Positions 1 to 8,377 of a stretch of DNA of 54,301 nt are shown here, piece after piece. Both the position numbers and the translations under genes were made by a program. This stretch comes from Vreelandella olivaria (GTDB lineage Bacteria; Pseudomonadota; Gammaproteobacteria; Pseudomonadales; Halomonadaceae): positions 1-54,301 of the forward strand of contig NZ_JALPZO010000114.1 in the NCBI RefSeq assembly GCF_023507745.1. The letters are read 5' to 3'. How positions within the stretch are numbered: the first letter of the stretch is position 1; the number at the start of each line of letters is the position of its first letter. The notes below the pieces were generated by a model. The model made no database searches. It worked only from the letters and a program-made list of their open reading frames with translations, and had not been told where the DNA came from.

Positions 1-116
1 CCGACCAGGCGATGAACCATCTGTTTGGCGCGGTCGTTGCCGCCTTCCTGATCAAAGCCGGCGATGGCGTTTAGGAAGTCTTGAACGTCAGGCGTGTCGA
101 AAATCTTCACGGTCAT
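1..116 (-). CDS. catA: Catechol 1,2-dioxygenase, N-terminal fragment
   Basis: The first 38 residues of a protein read leftward off the window edge, beginning MTVKIFDTPDVQDFLNAIAG and continuing through GGNDRAKQMVHRLV. This closely resembles the N-terminus of intradiol catechol 1,2-dioxygenases of the Acinetobacter/Pseudomonas CatA type, which open catechol to cis,cis-muconate in the beta-ketoadipate pathway. Only the N-terminal helical dimerisation region is visible; the iron ligands lie beyond the edge. The call rests on recognising this short N-terminus, so a related dioxygenase (for example hydroxyquinol 1,2-dioxygenase) is possible. The start is the ATG at 114-116; the promoter should lie in the gap to the right. 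Confidence 0.7.
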   Translation of the reverse strand, partial: MTVKIFDTPDVQDFLNAIAGFDQEGGNDRAKQMVHRLV

Positions 117-667
117 GGGGAAACCCTATCATCGTTGGTTTTAGCGTTGTCGTGCTGCCCGCCGATAGCGTCATTGCGTGTAGGGAAAGTTGGGGATACG
201 GCTACTGAGGGCTTATAGACGACAGTTATTGTTGTGTTCGCCACTAATATCGACCAAGTCTCAACAACCCGACCAATATCGTTTGAGTTCCACTCCATAC
301 TTCATAGGTATCTCAAATGAAGCAGTATTTTTTCTTTCTATTTTTCAATAGCGACCATGAACAACCGGTTAATTATTTATTTTAAAAAGAAAAATTCTGA
401 AGCAGGGTCAATCTACCTGGTAGTACTCTCTTATCAGGCCCGCCATTCACTTGTCCTTTAAACCGATATAATGGTTTTTGCGGAGCATAACGTTCACCTG
501 TTCTGCTCCAAAGGAGTTTCCGTTGATATTAACTTGCGACAAAAGGATAAAGAGGATACGGCGTCGAGGCTGGACTAATTGCGTAGTCATTATTTTAACC
601 GGACCCGCCGATCGTCAGCAGTTTCGCTGTTCGACGACAGGCGGGTTTGATGATGAGGGAGGGAGTA
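117..667. other. Intergenic region upstream of catA and downstream of gabT
   Basis: I see no convincing gene in these 551 bases. The centre (about 300-400) is clearly AT-rich compared with the flanking genes. It holds a TATAAT at 467-472 inside a short inverted repeat (AAACC at 460-464, GGTTT at 473-477), but no good -35 box at the right distance on the plus strand. A palindrome AACCGGTT lies at 363-370. The leftward catA promoter must be here if catA is not served from further away, but I cannot place it. Short open frames in this stretch do not look like proteins. Confidence 0.6.
603..646 (-). terminator. Long hairpin downstream of gabT
   Basis: ACCCGCC at 603-609 pairs with GGCGGGT at 640-646. 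Inside it CGTC pairs with GACG, and AGCAG with CTGTT. The hairpin lies 21 bases after the gabT stop codon, reading leftward. There is no clean uridine run on the minus strand after it, so it may be a transcript 3'-end stabiliser or a weak terminator rather than a classical intrinsic terminator. Confidence 0.4.
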
Positions 668-1939
668 TTAGCTAAGCGCTTCCAGCGACTGTTCGATAAT
701 GCTCAAGCCCTCTTCCAGTACCGCAGAGGAGACGGTTAGCGGCACCAGAATACGGATACTGTTGCCATAGAAACCACAGGAGAGCAGGATCAGGCCCTTC
801 TCGCGTGCTTTGGCACACAACGCCTGGGTTAGCTCGGCATCAGGTTTTCCTTCGCTATTGAGCAGTTCAAACGCGGCCATGGCCCCCAGTTGGCGACCAT
901 GCGCCACAGCGGCAAAGCGCTCTTCCCATATCGCGAAGCGCTCGGCCAGCATGTTGCCCAACTGTTCACTACGCGCCAGGATATCCTCCTCTTCAATGGT
1001 TTCAATCACTGCCAGAGCAGCTGCACAAGAGAGCGGGTTACCACTGTAGGTGCCGCCCAGGGAGTTGGGGCCAGAGGCATCCATTACCCTGGCGGTCCCC
1101 ACCACGGCTGAGAGCGGCATGCCGTTGGCCAGGCTCTTGGCAGTCGTAAGAATATCCGCCTCAATGCCGCTGTGCTCCAAGGCAAACAATTTGCCGGTAC
1201 GGGCAAAGCCAGACTGTACTTCGTCGGCAATCAGCAGAATGCCGTGCTCATCACACAGCGCACGCAGCGCTTTCAGGTAATCCGGTGAGGCGATGTAAAA
1301 ACCGCCTTCACCCTGGACCGGCTCAATCACAATAGCCGCAGTGCGATGTGGGGCAATATCGGTTTTAAACAGCGTGCGAATGGCGTTCAGCGACGCTTCT
1401 TCGCTAATGCCGTGCAGCGGGTTGGGGAACGGTGCGCGGAATACGTCACCGGGCATCGGGCCGAAGTCATTTTTATAGGGCAGTACCTTGCCAGTCATGG
1501 CCAGCGTCATCATGGTGCGCCCATGGAAAGCGCCGTCGAAGGTGATAATACCGGTGCGGCCCGTGGCGGCACGGGCAATCTTCACAGCATTTTCCAGCGC
1601 TTCAGCACCCGTATTCACCAGCATGGCCTTCCGCTCAGGGCCGCGCACCGGCGTGAGTTCACAGAGCTTCTGGCACAGCTGTACGTAGGGCGCGTAGGAG
1701 ATCACCGCCGCGCTGGTATGCATCACTTTTTTCAGCTGTGCCTCTACCGCTGCAACAATTTTCGGGTGGCGATGACCAAGGTTGAGCACGCCAATACCGC
1801 CCGCGAAATCGATCCAGCGATTGCCGTCGGCGTCCCACAGCTCGGCATTTTCAGCACGCTCAGCAAACTGGGTGGTGGGCGTAGCGGCGCCGTTGGCCAC
1901 GTAGCGGTTTTTCAGTTCGTTCAGTTCTTGGTTCGTCAT
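668..1939 (-). CDS. gabT: 4-aminobutyrate aminotransferase
   Basis: Class III PLP-dependent aminotransferase of 423-424 residues that transfers the amino group of GABA to 2-oxoglutarate, giving succinate semialdehyde. Family landmarks seen (numbered from the first ATG): NTGAEALENAVKIAR near 110-124, FDGAFHGRTMM at 135-145, IADEVQSGFARTG at 238-250 with the PLP-ring aspartate D240, and the Schiff-base lysine K269 in TTAKSLANGMP. Two ATGs are in tandem; the second (1939) is chosen because AGGAG then sits 7 bases upstream, while for the first (1942) it is only 4 bases away. It lies 9-12 bases after gabD and is the last gene of the permease-gabD-gabT operon. Substrate assignment is well supported by this pairing. 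Confidence 0.92.
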   Translation of the reverse strand: MTNQELNELKNRYVANGAATPTTQFAERAENAELWDADGNRWIDFAGGIGVLNLGHRHPKIVAAVEAQLKKVMHTSAAVISYAPYVQLCQKLCELTPVRGPERKAMLVNTGAEALENAVKIARAATGRTGIITFDGAFHGRTMMTLAMTGKVLPYKNDFGPMPGDVFRAPFPNPLHGISEEASLNAIRTLFKTDIAPHRTAAIVIEPVQGEGGFYIASPDYLKALRALCDEHGILLIADEVQSGFARTGKLFALEHSGIEADILTTAKSLANGMPLSAVVGTARVMDASGPNSLGGTYSGNPLSCAAALAVIETIEEEDILARSEQLGNMLAERFAIWEERFAAVAHGRQLGAMAAFELLNSEGKPDAELTQALCAKAREKGLILLSCGFYGNSIRILVPLTVSSAVLEEGLSIIEQSLEALS

Positions 1940-1951
1940 CATTGCTCTCCT

Positions 1952-3403
1952 TTATAGACCGCCTACGCAAACATATTTAAGTTCAGTGAATTCATCGAGA
2001 CCGTGATGGGAGCCTTCGCGCCCCAGCCCGGACTCTTTTACACCGCCAAACGGAGCCAACTCGGTTGAGATCAGCCCTTCATTTACGCCTACCATGCCGT
2101 ACTCCAACTGCTCCATGGTGCGCCAGATGCGGCGATAATCCGTGGCATAGAAGTAGGCTGCTAATCCAAACGGCGTATTGTTGGCCATTTCAATGGCTTC
2201 TTCATCACGCTGGAAGCGGAATACGGGGGCCACGGGACCAAAGGTCTCTTCATCGGCAACCGCCATGCTGGTGGTGACCTCTGCCAGCACCGTAGGGGTA
2301 AAGAAGCGCTCGCCAGCAGCGTGAGGCTGGCCACCACACAGCAGTCGCGCCCCTTGATTAACCGCATCATCTACGTGGCGCTGCACTTTATCTACTGCGG
2401 CCTGGTTAATCAGTGGGCCGATGACGCTATCGTCCGCCAAGCCATCACCCACCTTGAGGGCGTTAACGCGCTCGGTCAGCTTGCTGACAAACGCATCGTA
2501 GATACCGTCCTGCACCAGGAAGCGATTGGTGCATACACAGGTTTGTCCGGCGTTACGGAACTTGGAGGCAATGGCACCATTGACAGCAGCACCCACATCA
2601 GCGTCGTCAAAGACGATAAACGGCGCGTTACCACCCAGCTCCATAGCGGTTTTCTTCACCGTGCTGGCACACTGGGCCAGCAGGTGTTTACCCACCGGGG
2701 TTGAGCCGGTAAACGATACTTTGCGCACACGGGGATCGGTAGTAAGCACTTCACCCACCGCCGCTGGAGCCGCTGCGGTAACAACGTTCATAGTGCCTGC
2801 GGGCAGGCCTGCTTCCAGCGCTAAATAAGCAGCGGCCAAAGCCGTCAGCGGCGTGGCTTCTGCCGGTTTGATCACCACCGTGCAGCCTGCGGCCAAAGCC
2901 GGGGCGCACTTGCGGGTAATCATTGCCAGCGGGAAGTTCCACGGAGTAATGGCGGCCACCACACCCACCGGTTCACGCAGTACCAACAGGCGTTTATCCG
3001 CTCCGTGGCTTGGCAACGTTTCCCCTGCCATGCGTTTGGCTTCTTCTGCAAAGAATTCAATAAACGATGCGCCATAGGTCACTTCGCCTTTGGCTTCTGC
3101 CAGCGGCTTGCCCTGCTCCAGGGTCATCAGGCGGGCCAGATCATCAGCGTGCTCGTTAATCAGCTCAAACCAACGACGCAGCAGGGCTGAGCGCTGTTTA
3201 ACCGGCGTCGCCCGCCAGGCCGCAGCGGCCTGGTAAGCCGCAGCTACGGCATCGCGGGTGTCATCGGCCCCCATATCGGCCACGCGGGCAATCGTCTCGC
3301 CGGTAGCGGGGTTATCTACAGCAAAGGTTTGTTTACTGGTACGCCACTCGCCGCCCACCAGGGCGGGTACTGCTTCGTGTAACCACTGTTCGATAAAGCT
3401 CAT
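1952..3403 (-). CDS. gabD: Succinate-semialdehyde dehydrogenase, NADP-type
   Basis: An aldehyde dehydrogenase of 483 residues that oxidises succinate semialdehyde to succinate, the second step of GABA breakdown. The cofactor-loop sequence TPWNFPLAMITRK lies near 153-165, the catalytic glutamate is E255 in MELGGNAP and the catalytic cysteine C289 in GQTCVCTNR. C291 follows two residues later, as in GabD enzymes in which a neighbouring cysteine can form a redox-sensitive disulphide. The length equals that of E. coli GabD. A GGAG precedes the ATG by 8 bases. It sits between the permease and gabT with short gaps, so co-transcription is likely. Confidence 0.92.
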   Translation of the reverse strand: MSFIEQWLHEAVPALVGGEWRTSKQTFAVDNPATGETIARVADMGADDTRDAVAAAYQAAAAWRATPVKQRSALLRRWFELINEHADDLARLMTLEQGKPLAEAKGEVTYGASFIEFFAEEAKRMAGETLPSHGADKRLLVLREPVGVVAAITPWNFPLAMITRKCAPALAAGCTVVIKPAEATPLTALAAAYLALEAGLPAGTMNVVTAAAPAAVGEVLTTDPRVRKVSFTGSTPVGKHLLAQCASTVKKTAMELGGNAPFIVFDDADVGAAVNGAIASKFRNAGQTCVCTNRFLVQDGIYDAFVSKLTERVNALKVGDGLADDSVIGPLINQAAVDKVQRHVDDAVNQGARLLCGGQPHAAGERFFTPTVLAEVTTSMAVADEETFGPVAPVFRFQRDEEAIEMANNTPFGLAAYFYATDYRRIWRTMEQLEYGMVGVNEGLISTELAPFGGVKESGLGREGSHHGLDEFTELKYVCVGGL

Positions 3404-3432
3404 GGTGTGCTCCTTGAAACGTGTTGAATGGT

Positions 3433-4848
3433 TTACAGTTCAGCCAGCATGTGTTGGTCGCTATAGGCACGACCATAGGTGCACAGTGCATGGATATAGA
3501 GCGCAAGACCCATGACCGTCCATCCTGCAAAAATCGCCCACTCCGCCGCGCTGAGCGCTGCGGGACTACCCGGCAGATACAGGCACGCCATGCCGAATGA
3601 GAGAACAATAGCCAGCGTGCCGCATAGTTTGCCGTGGCGAATTCGGAACGGGCGCGGCATATCCGGCTCGCGAACCCGCAGTACGACGAAGGAGATCGCC
3701 ACAAACAGGTAGGCAATTACAATTCCCAGGCCACCCGCGTTGACGATCCACACGAGCGCAGGGCGGCCAAAGAAAGGAGCGATGCAAGAGAGAAAGCCCA
3801 TCAGGAAAATAGCGTTGGTGGGAGTTTTATAACGCGGGTGCAGCCTGGCAAACGGCGCTGGCAACATACCGGCCTTGGCCAGGGCGTAGATAGCGCGGGA
3901 ACCGCCAATGTAGAACGCATTCCAACTGGTGATAATACCCGCAATACCCGCCAGTACCATTAAGTTGCTGGCCCAGGGTGCGTTGAACAGGCTGCCCATG
4001 GCATCAGGTACGCTAAGGGAACTCGCTGCAAGCTCGCTGCTGTTGAGTACAAGGCTGGTAGCCAGGATAATCAGCGCATACCACACCACTGCCAGAATAA
4101 CCGACATCATCAGTACTTTGCCGATGGCTTTGTAGGGCAGGTTAATCTCTTCAGCAGCCTGTGGAATGACATCAAACCCCACGAACAAAAAAGGCACCAT
4201 TACCAGCACCGCCACAATGCCTGCCACCACGCCAGTATCAGCTTGAGTGAACAGTGGCATCATATTGATGGCTTCGCCTTCAAACAGCGCCCCGGTGACA
4301 AACAGCACGCCAACCAGCAAAATCATGCCCGTCACAACTTTTTGTATTAGCGCAGCGGTGGTCACACCAAAGTAGTTGATAATCATCATGGCGAGTGAGC
4401 CACCCACGCCTACGGCGACCCAGGTAGCCTTGACCTCCCATCCGGCGATGGTCCACAGATGGCCAACAGCGTAATTGGGCGCTAAGTGCTCGATCACGGT
4501 GGGGAGCGCAACGGCTTCAAATGCCACCACACTCAAATAGCCTAAAATAATCGCCCAGGTACATAAGAAGGAAGGCAGGTGACCCAGAGCACGATAGCTA
4601 TAAACGTGTTCGCCACCTACTTTAGGCATGGCGGAAGCCAGTTCCGCGTAGGTAAGTCCTACCAGCACAATCGCTAATCCGCCAATGATAAAGGCTAAAA
4701 TAGCACCAAGGCTGCCAGCGGACTGAATCGCCGTGCCGGTGAGTACAATCCAGCCCCAGCCAATCATCGCGCCGAAGGCAAGGGCTAATACGTCGCCCCG
4801 GGCCAGTACCCGGACCAGTTTGTCCTGTTCTGAAGAGGGTGTGGTCAT
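3433..4848 (-). CDS. APC-family amino acid permease (probable GABA uptake)
   Basis: Inner-membrane carrier of 471 residues with about 12 hydrophobic segments. It has the N-terminal APC signature GAMIGWGWIVLTG near 23-35, a glycine-rich unwound first helix typical of proton- or sodium-coupled amino acid importers. The helix-6 region reads FLFVGFDVIPQAAEE, also characteristic of the family. The gene is first in the operon with gabD (29-base gap) and gabT, and divergent from a GabR-like regulator, so GABA or a related omega-amino acid is the inferred substrate. It does not look like a GabP of the AAT subfamily, so the exact substrate is uncertain. Confidence 0.85.
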   Translation of the reverse strand: MTTPSSEQDKLVRVLARGDVLALAFGAMIGWGWIVLTGTAIQSAGSLGAILAFIIGGLAIVLVGLTYAELASAMPKVGGEHVYSYRALGHLPSFLCTWAIILGYLSVVAFEAVALPTVIEHLAPNYAVGHLWTIAGWEVKATWVAVGVGGSLAMMIINYFGVTTAALIQKVVTGMILLVGVLFVTGALFEGEAINMMPLFTQADTGVVAGIVAVLVMVPFLFVGFDVIPQAAEEINLPYKAIGKVLMMSVILAVVWYALIILATSLVLNSSELAASSLSVPDAMGSLFNAPWASNLMVLAGIAGIITSWNAFYIGGSRAIYALAKAGMLPAPFARLHPRYKTPTNAIFLMGFLSCIAPFFGRPALVWIVNAGGLGIVIAYLFVAISFVVLRVREPDMPRPFRIRHGKLCGTLAIVLSFGMACLYLPGSPAALSAAEWAIFAGWTVMGLALYIHALCTYGRAYSDQHMLAEL

Positions 4849-4960
4849 CGTACAGTGTCCTGCTAGTTAATTGGATGTTGTCGTCGGCGCTCTGAGGCGC
4901 GGTATCCTGATCCCGGTCAAGGAATATTGACACGCTAACAGGCGTTGCCGGGAACACGAA

Positions 4961-5020
4961 TGCACCACTTTGGCGTTCGACTAGACCACTTTTGAAGAGC
5001 ACCAAAACAGTGCACCATTT
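4961..5020. promoter_or_regulatory. Candidate operator of the GabR-like regulator
   Basis: Four ACCA boxes in the same orientation lie in the divergent promoter region: TGCACCACTTT (4961), TAGACCACTTT (4982), AGCACCAAAAC (4998) and TGCACCATTTA (5011). The ACCA cores are spaced 21, 16 and 13 bases apart. MocR/GabR-type regulators commonly bind direct repeats, and the B. subtilis GabR sites also contain an ACCA core, so this is a plausible site controlling both the permease operon and the regulator. Binding is inferred, not shown. Confidence 0.45.
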
Positions 5021-5083
5021 ATGCAATGTTTTTGTCTGTACGCGCTGTAGTGGCTGGCTTAATGGGATAAATGAGGCGTTTAT

Positions 5084-6502
5084 ATGGATCGCAAGCAGGT
5101 CTTGCACCAATTTGTACAACTTTATGCACTCCAACCGGAGCGGTTAAGTAAGCAGGTCCGAATTGAGCAGGCGCTGCGCCAAGCCATTACCCAGCAGTGG
5201 CCTACCGGGCTGCGCTTGCCTTCCCACCGGGCACTGTCTGAAGCGATCAGCGTGGCGCGGCAAACCCTGGCACTGGCGGTGGGAACACTACTTAAAGAGC
5301 AACTGCTGAAAACCGCTCATGGACAGGGCACCTGGACCTGTAAACCAGTGGCTCCGCCCCCCCTGCCTCACGCCAACACTCCGCTTTCCGAGCGCGCCCA
5401 GCAGGTACTGCAGGGACCAGGGGCCAGCGTGGTCCAGAGCGGGGCCTTCGTGCCCGGCATCCCTGATATTGCGCAATTTCCGATGCGCAAGTGGCGGCAG
5501 CTCTACTCCAGTGTCACGGTGCCCCAAAATGCTCTACTCCTCTCCTACTCCACCGGTGGCTATGGCCCATTAAAAAGGGCGATTCGTGATTTTCTCGAAC
5601 GCTGGCGCAATATCCGTTGTGATACCGAACAAATTATTATCACCGACGGTACTCACAACGGTATTCAGTTGTGCGCTATGGCTCTGGCTGATGTAGGCGA
5701 TACAGTGGCAATGGAGTCGCCCTGCTACTGGGGGGCACGTAACATCTTCACGGCAGCAGGTCTCAATATTGAGATGCTGCCATGGCTGCCGGGCCAGGGC
5801 CACGTACTGCCAGACACTCCCGGTTCTGTCACCCTTGCGTATTTAACGGGTTCTCACCACTACCCGCTCAGCGTGCCCACCAGCGCCACCCATAAACAGC
5901 GACTCTGTGATGCCTTATCCCCCACCTATGTAGTGGAGGATGATTACGAATTTAACCGCGATGACCATACCAACCTGTTATTCGATGCAACCTCTGCGCG
6001 CCATTTGCTGGTAGGCTCGTTTTCAAAGATGATGTTTCCCGGCTTGCGACTGGGCTACCTGGTGGTACCGCGTCATTTGGCAGGGCCAATGAACCGACTG
6101 CGGAGTGAGCTGTTTCGGGAAGGGCGAATGCTTGACCAGGCGGTACTGGCGCAGTTTATTTTCGATGGGGATTTGGACACCTGGTGTCGCCGTATTCAGC
6201 GTGATTATTTAGGCCGCCAACAGGTGCTACACGATCAATTACGCTCTCTGCCTCACGTGCGTGGCGTTTCGCCACCAAGCGGCGCTATCAGCTTATGCGT
6301 TGAGTTTGAGCCAAAGATCAATGACGTACAGCTTGCTCAGGCATTATTAAAAGAGCATTTAATCGTACGTCCATTAAGCCCGGTCTGCATTAAAGGCGAC
6401 ACCAGAACAGGTCTGGTGATGGGTGTTGGCATGCTTTCGGGGGAAACGCTGGTACGTGAGGCCCAGCGGCTTCGCCGTTGTCTGGAAGCGCTTTTAGGCT
6501 AG
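5084..6502 (+). CDS. MocR/GabR-family regulator of GABA catabolism
   Basis: A 472-residue fusion of a GntR winged helix (about residues 20-88; LPSHRALSEAISVARQT is the recognition region) and a fold-type I aminotransferase-like domain (about 115-470). The PLP lysine is K315 in GSFSKMMFPGLRLGY and the pyridine-binding aspartate lies in VVEDDYEF (282-289). In this family PLP is bound as a sensor and the effector, for example GABA, forms an external aldimine. It is transcribed away from the permease-gabD-gabT operon, which makes it the likely activator of that operon and probably an autoregulator. A GAGG lies about 8 bases before the ATG. A second MocR gene lies at 42752, so this one is not unique in the window. 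Confidence 0.88.
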   Translation: MDRKQVLHQFVQLYALQPERLSKQVRIEQALRQAITQQWPTGLRLPSHRALSEAISVARQTLALAVGTLLKEQLLKTAHGQGTWTCKPVAPPPLPHANTPLSERAQQVLQGPGASVVQSGAFVPGIPDIAQFPMRKWRQLYSSVTVPQNALLLSYSTGGYGPLKRAIRDFLERWRNIRCDTEQIIITDGTHNGIQLCAMALADVGDTVAMESPCYWGARNIFTAAGLNIEMLPWLPGQGHVLPDTPGSVTLAYLTGSHHYPLSVPTSATHKQRLCDALSPTYVVEDDYEFNRDDHTNLLFDATSARHLLVGSFSKMMFPGLRLGYLVVPRHLAGPMNRLRSELFREGRMLDQAVLAQFIFDGDLDTWCRRIQRDYLGRQQVLHDQLRSLPHVRGVSPPSGAISLCVEFEPKINDVQLAQALLKEHLIVRPLSPVCIKGDTRTGLVMGVGMLSGETLVREAQRLRRCLEALLG

Positions 6503-6551
6503 CGACTGGCAACGAGTCTGAACAATAATGATTTCACTCAGCAACATTGAT

Positions 6552-6593
6552 AAGAACGTACCCATAGAACTTATCCATAAGAACTTATCCACA
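6552..6593 (+). repeat. Three 13-bp near-tandem repeats containing DnaA-box-like sequence
   Basis: Three copies of a WAGAACKTAYCCA unit follow one another at 6552-6564, 6565-6577 and 6579-6591, just before the lipoprotein gene. The last copy contains an exact DnaA box TTATCCACA (6585-6593), and the middle one the one-mismatch form TTATCCATA (6571-6579). There is no AT-rich unwinding element or dnaA/dnaN context, so this is not a replication origin. It may be a regulatory array or DnaA titration site. Confidence 0.5.
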
Positions 6594-6603
6594 AGGACTT
6601 TTC

Positions 6604-7284
6604 ATGCATCGCCCTGTTGATGGTTTTACCGCTCACCATTTGTCGGCTTTCTGTACCCTGCGTCTGTGGGCAGCACTGGGAGCCATACTGTTACTCGCGG
6701 GTTGCGCCACTTTTGCCCCCAACCCTCCCCAGGACCAGAGCAATATCTGCGAGATATTCCGCGAACAACCTAGCTGGTACGATTATGCGAGAGACTCACA
6801 AGAGAAATGGGGCACCCCCATCGCCACACAGATGGCATTTATTCAGCAGGAGTCTTCATTTCGCAGCCATATTCGCCCTGAGCGCAGGCGTTACTTAGGC
6901 TTTATCCCTGGTCCTCGCCCCTCCTCCGCCAAGGGCTATGCCCAGGCACAAGACCCGGTATGGGGAGAATACCAAGACCAAGCAGGCAGCCTGTTTGCGC
7001 GGCGCACACATATGAAACATGCCACTGATTTTATTGGCTGGTACAACCGCCGTTCACAACAGCAGGCAGGCATCTCGCTAAATAACCCTGAACATCTCTA
7101 TTACGCCTATCACGAAGGGGCTGGCGGCTATCAACGGGGCACTTATCGTAACAAGCCCCAGGTATTACAGGCAGGGAGCCAAGTGGCCGCCCGTGCCCAT
7201 CGTTATCAGGCTCAGCTCAATAGCTGTGAAGCAGAATTCCAGTGTCGGCGCTTTTATCAAATTTGGCCATTCTGCTCTTCATAA
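6604..7284 (+). CDS. Transglycosylase SLT-like lipoprotein
   Basis: A 226-residue exported lipoprotein. A hydrophobic stretch at 20-33 ends in the lipobox LLAG-C with the lipidated cysteine C34. The mature part begins with a proline-rich linker and carries AFIQQESSFRSH, in which E83 occupies the place of the catalytic glutamate of goose-lysozyme-type lytic transglycosylases. SAKGYAQAQDPVWGEYQDQ and YYAYHEGAGGYQRG follow, both typical of this fold. It probably cleaves or binds peptidoglycan at the outer membrane. AAGGA precedes the ATG. It stands alone between two regulators, and the 13-bp repeats directly upstream may govern it. Confidence 0.8.
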   Translation: MHRPVDGFTAHHLSAFCTLRLWAALGAILLLAGCATFAPNPPQDQSNICEIFREQPSWYDYARDSQEKWGTPIATQMAFIQQESSFRSHIRPERRRYLGFIPGPRPSSAKGYAQAQDPVWGEYQDQAGSLFARRTHMKHATDFIGWYNRRSQQQAGISLNNPEHLYYAYHEGAGGYQRGTYRNKPQVLQAGSQVAARAHRYQAQLNSCEAEFQCRRFYQIWPFCSS

Positions 7285-7336
7285 ATGTCAAATGACCTTG
7301 TAGCGACATTAATCGGTTTGAGTGAGGCCCTATAAA

Positions 7337-8185
7337 ATGAGTAAGAGAAAGCCTTCTTTCGTGACCTTGGTGAAAGCGGCCTTGCCTGATCTTCACCCTA
7401 CTGAACGACGTCTTGCTGAGTTTATTCTGAATTTTCCAGGGGAGCTTGCCAGTTACACCGCAACAGAACTAGCGGGCTTAGCCCATGTTTCCAACTCAAC
7501 GGTCACTCGCTTCATTAAGAAACTAGGCTACCGGTCTTTTGAGGAAGCCCGCCAGCATGTACGCGATAATAGAGAAGATGGAGCGGCACTTTTACGCGTT
7601 GAAGGCCAAGAGCCAACGTACCCAGACAATGCATTGCAACGTCACCTCAACCAGGCCGTTAAAAACATTGAATACGCAAGTCAGCACCTCTCGATTGAAG
7701 AGCTTGATCAAGTCGCTCAAACGATGCTGTCAGCCCGCAAGGTATGGATTATCGGCTTTCGTAGTAGCCACGCGTTTGCGTCTTACCTTAACTGGCAAAT
7801 CCTACAAGCTGTTGAAAATACAACGCTGCTACCAAGGGCAGGAGAAACACTTGCCGAAAGCATCGCCAGTATCTCACCAGAGGATTGCGTCATTTTTTTT
7901 GGTCTGAAGCGGCGTACATCAGATTTGGATAATCTACTTTCCCAAGTCATTAGCCGTGGCGCAAAAAATCTCTACATTACTGATGAAAGCGCTGCCACCA
8001 ACAACAACGTGACGTGGCATATGGTGTGCCGTACTGCTGCTCCTGGACCTCTCTTCAACCATGTCACTGTCCTTTCTCTTTGCCACTTTTTAGCCACCCG
8101 TGTTATTGAGCTTTCCGGTCCAGCGGGACGCAGTCGTTTGACTAGCATTGAAACACTTCACGAACTTTTGGATGAGCTGCAATAA
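7337..8185 (+). CDS. MurR/RpiR-family transcriptional regulator
   Basis: A DNA-binding regulator of 282 residues. The N-terminal HTH_6 domain (about 1-75) includes LAGLAHVSNSTVTRFIKKLG. The C-terminal SIS domain (about 120-260) includes KVWIIGFRSSHAFASYLNW and usually senses a phosphorylated sugar or other small anion. A GTG at 7322 is in frame, but GTGAGG at 7322-7327 is better read as the ribosome binding site for the ATG at 7337. The regulator precedes the TRAP operon in the same direction with a 192-base gap that contains operator-like palindromes, so it probably represses that operon. Confidence 0.87.
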   Translation: MSKRKPSFVTLVKAALPDLHPTERRLAEFILNFPGELASYTATELAGLAHVSNSTVTRFIKKLGYRSFEEARQHVRDNREDGAALLRVEGQEPTYPDNALQRHLNQAVKNIEYASQHLSIEELDQVAQTMLSARKVWIIGFRSSHAFASYLNWQILQAVENTTLLPRAGETLAESIASISPEDCVIFFGLKRRTSDLDNLLSQVISRGAKNLYITDESAATNNNVTWHMVCRTAAPGPLFNHVTVLSLCHFLATRVIELSGPAGRSRLTSIETLHELLDELQ

Positions 8186-8236
8186 ATAAGTGCAAAATGT
8201 GCTCGGCTCGTACGAAGAAGGTGCATATTTCAGCGA

Positions 8237-8314
8237 AAATAATATTTGAGTATGAAACTGACTCTTCGGCTGAAAACGGTAAATAGCTGTACCATATGGT
8301 GAAAATTATTTTTC
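8237..8314 (+). promoter_or_regulatory. Operator-like palindromes before the TRAP operon
   Basis: AAATAATATTT at 8237-8247 is a perfect odd palindrome, and GAAAATTATTTTTC at 8301-8314 has GAAAA/TTTTC arms. They are 64 bases apart and lie in the AT-rich leader between the RpiR gene and the solute-binding-protein gene. RpiR proteins often bind paired palindromes with AAA/TTT arms, so these are candidate sites for the neighbouring regulator. Confidence 0.4.
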
Positions 8315-8377
8315 TTAAAACAAAGGCATGAAAAATGTATTTCTTTTGATGTCAACGCACATCAGGAGAATGACACC

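Noticed and set aside
113..298. A 61-codon minus-strand open frame upstream of catA
   Set aside because: No ribosome binding site or recognisable composition, and it runs over the catA start region in another frame.
478..675. A 65-codon plus-strand open frame next to TATAAT at 467
   Set aside because: It starts with TTG without a ribosome binding site, runs through the hairpin at 603-646 and into gabT, and has no protein-like features. The TATAAT lacks a -35 partner.
6552..6593. A chromosomal replication origin
   Set aside because: Only two DnaA-box-like sites, no AT-rich unwinding region, and no origin-linked genes.
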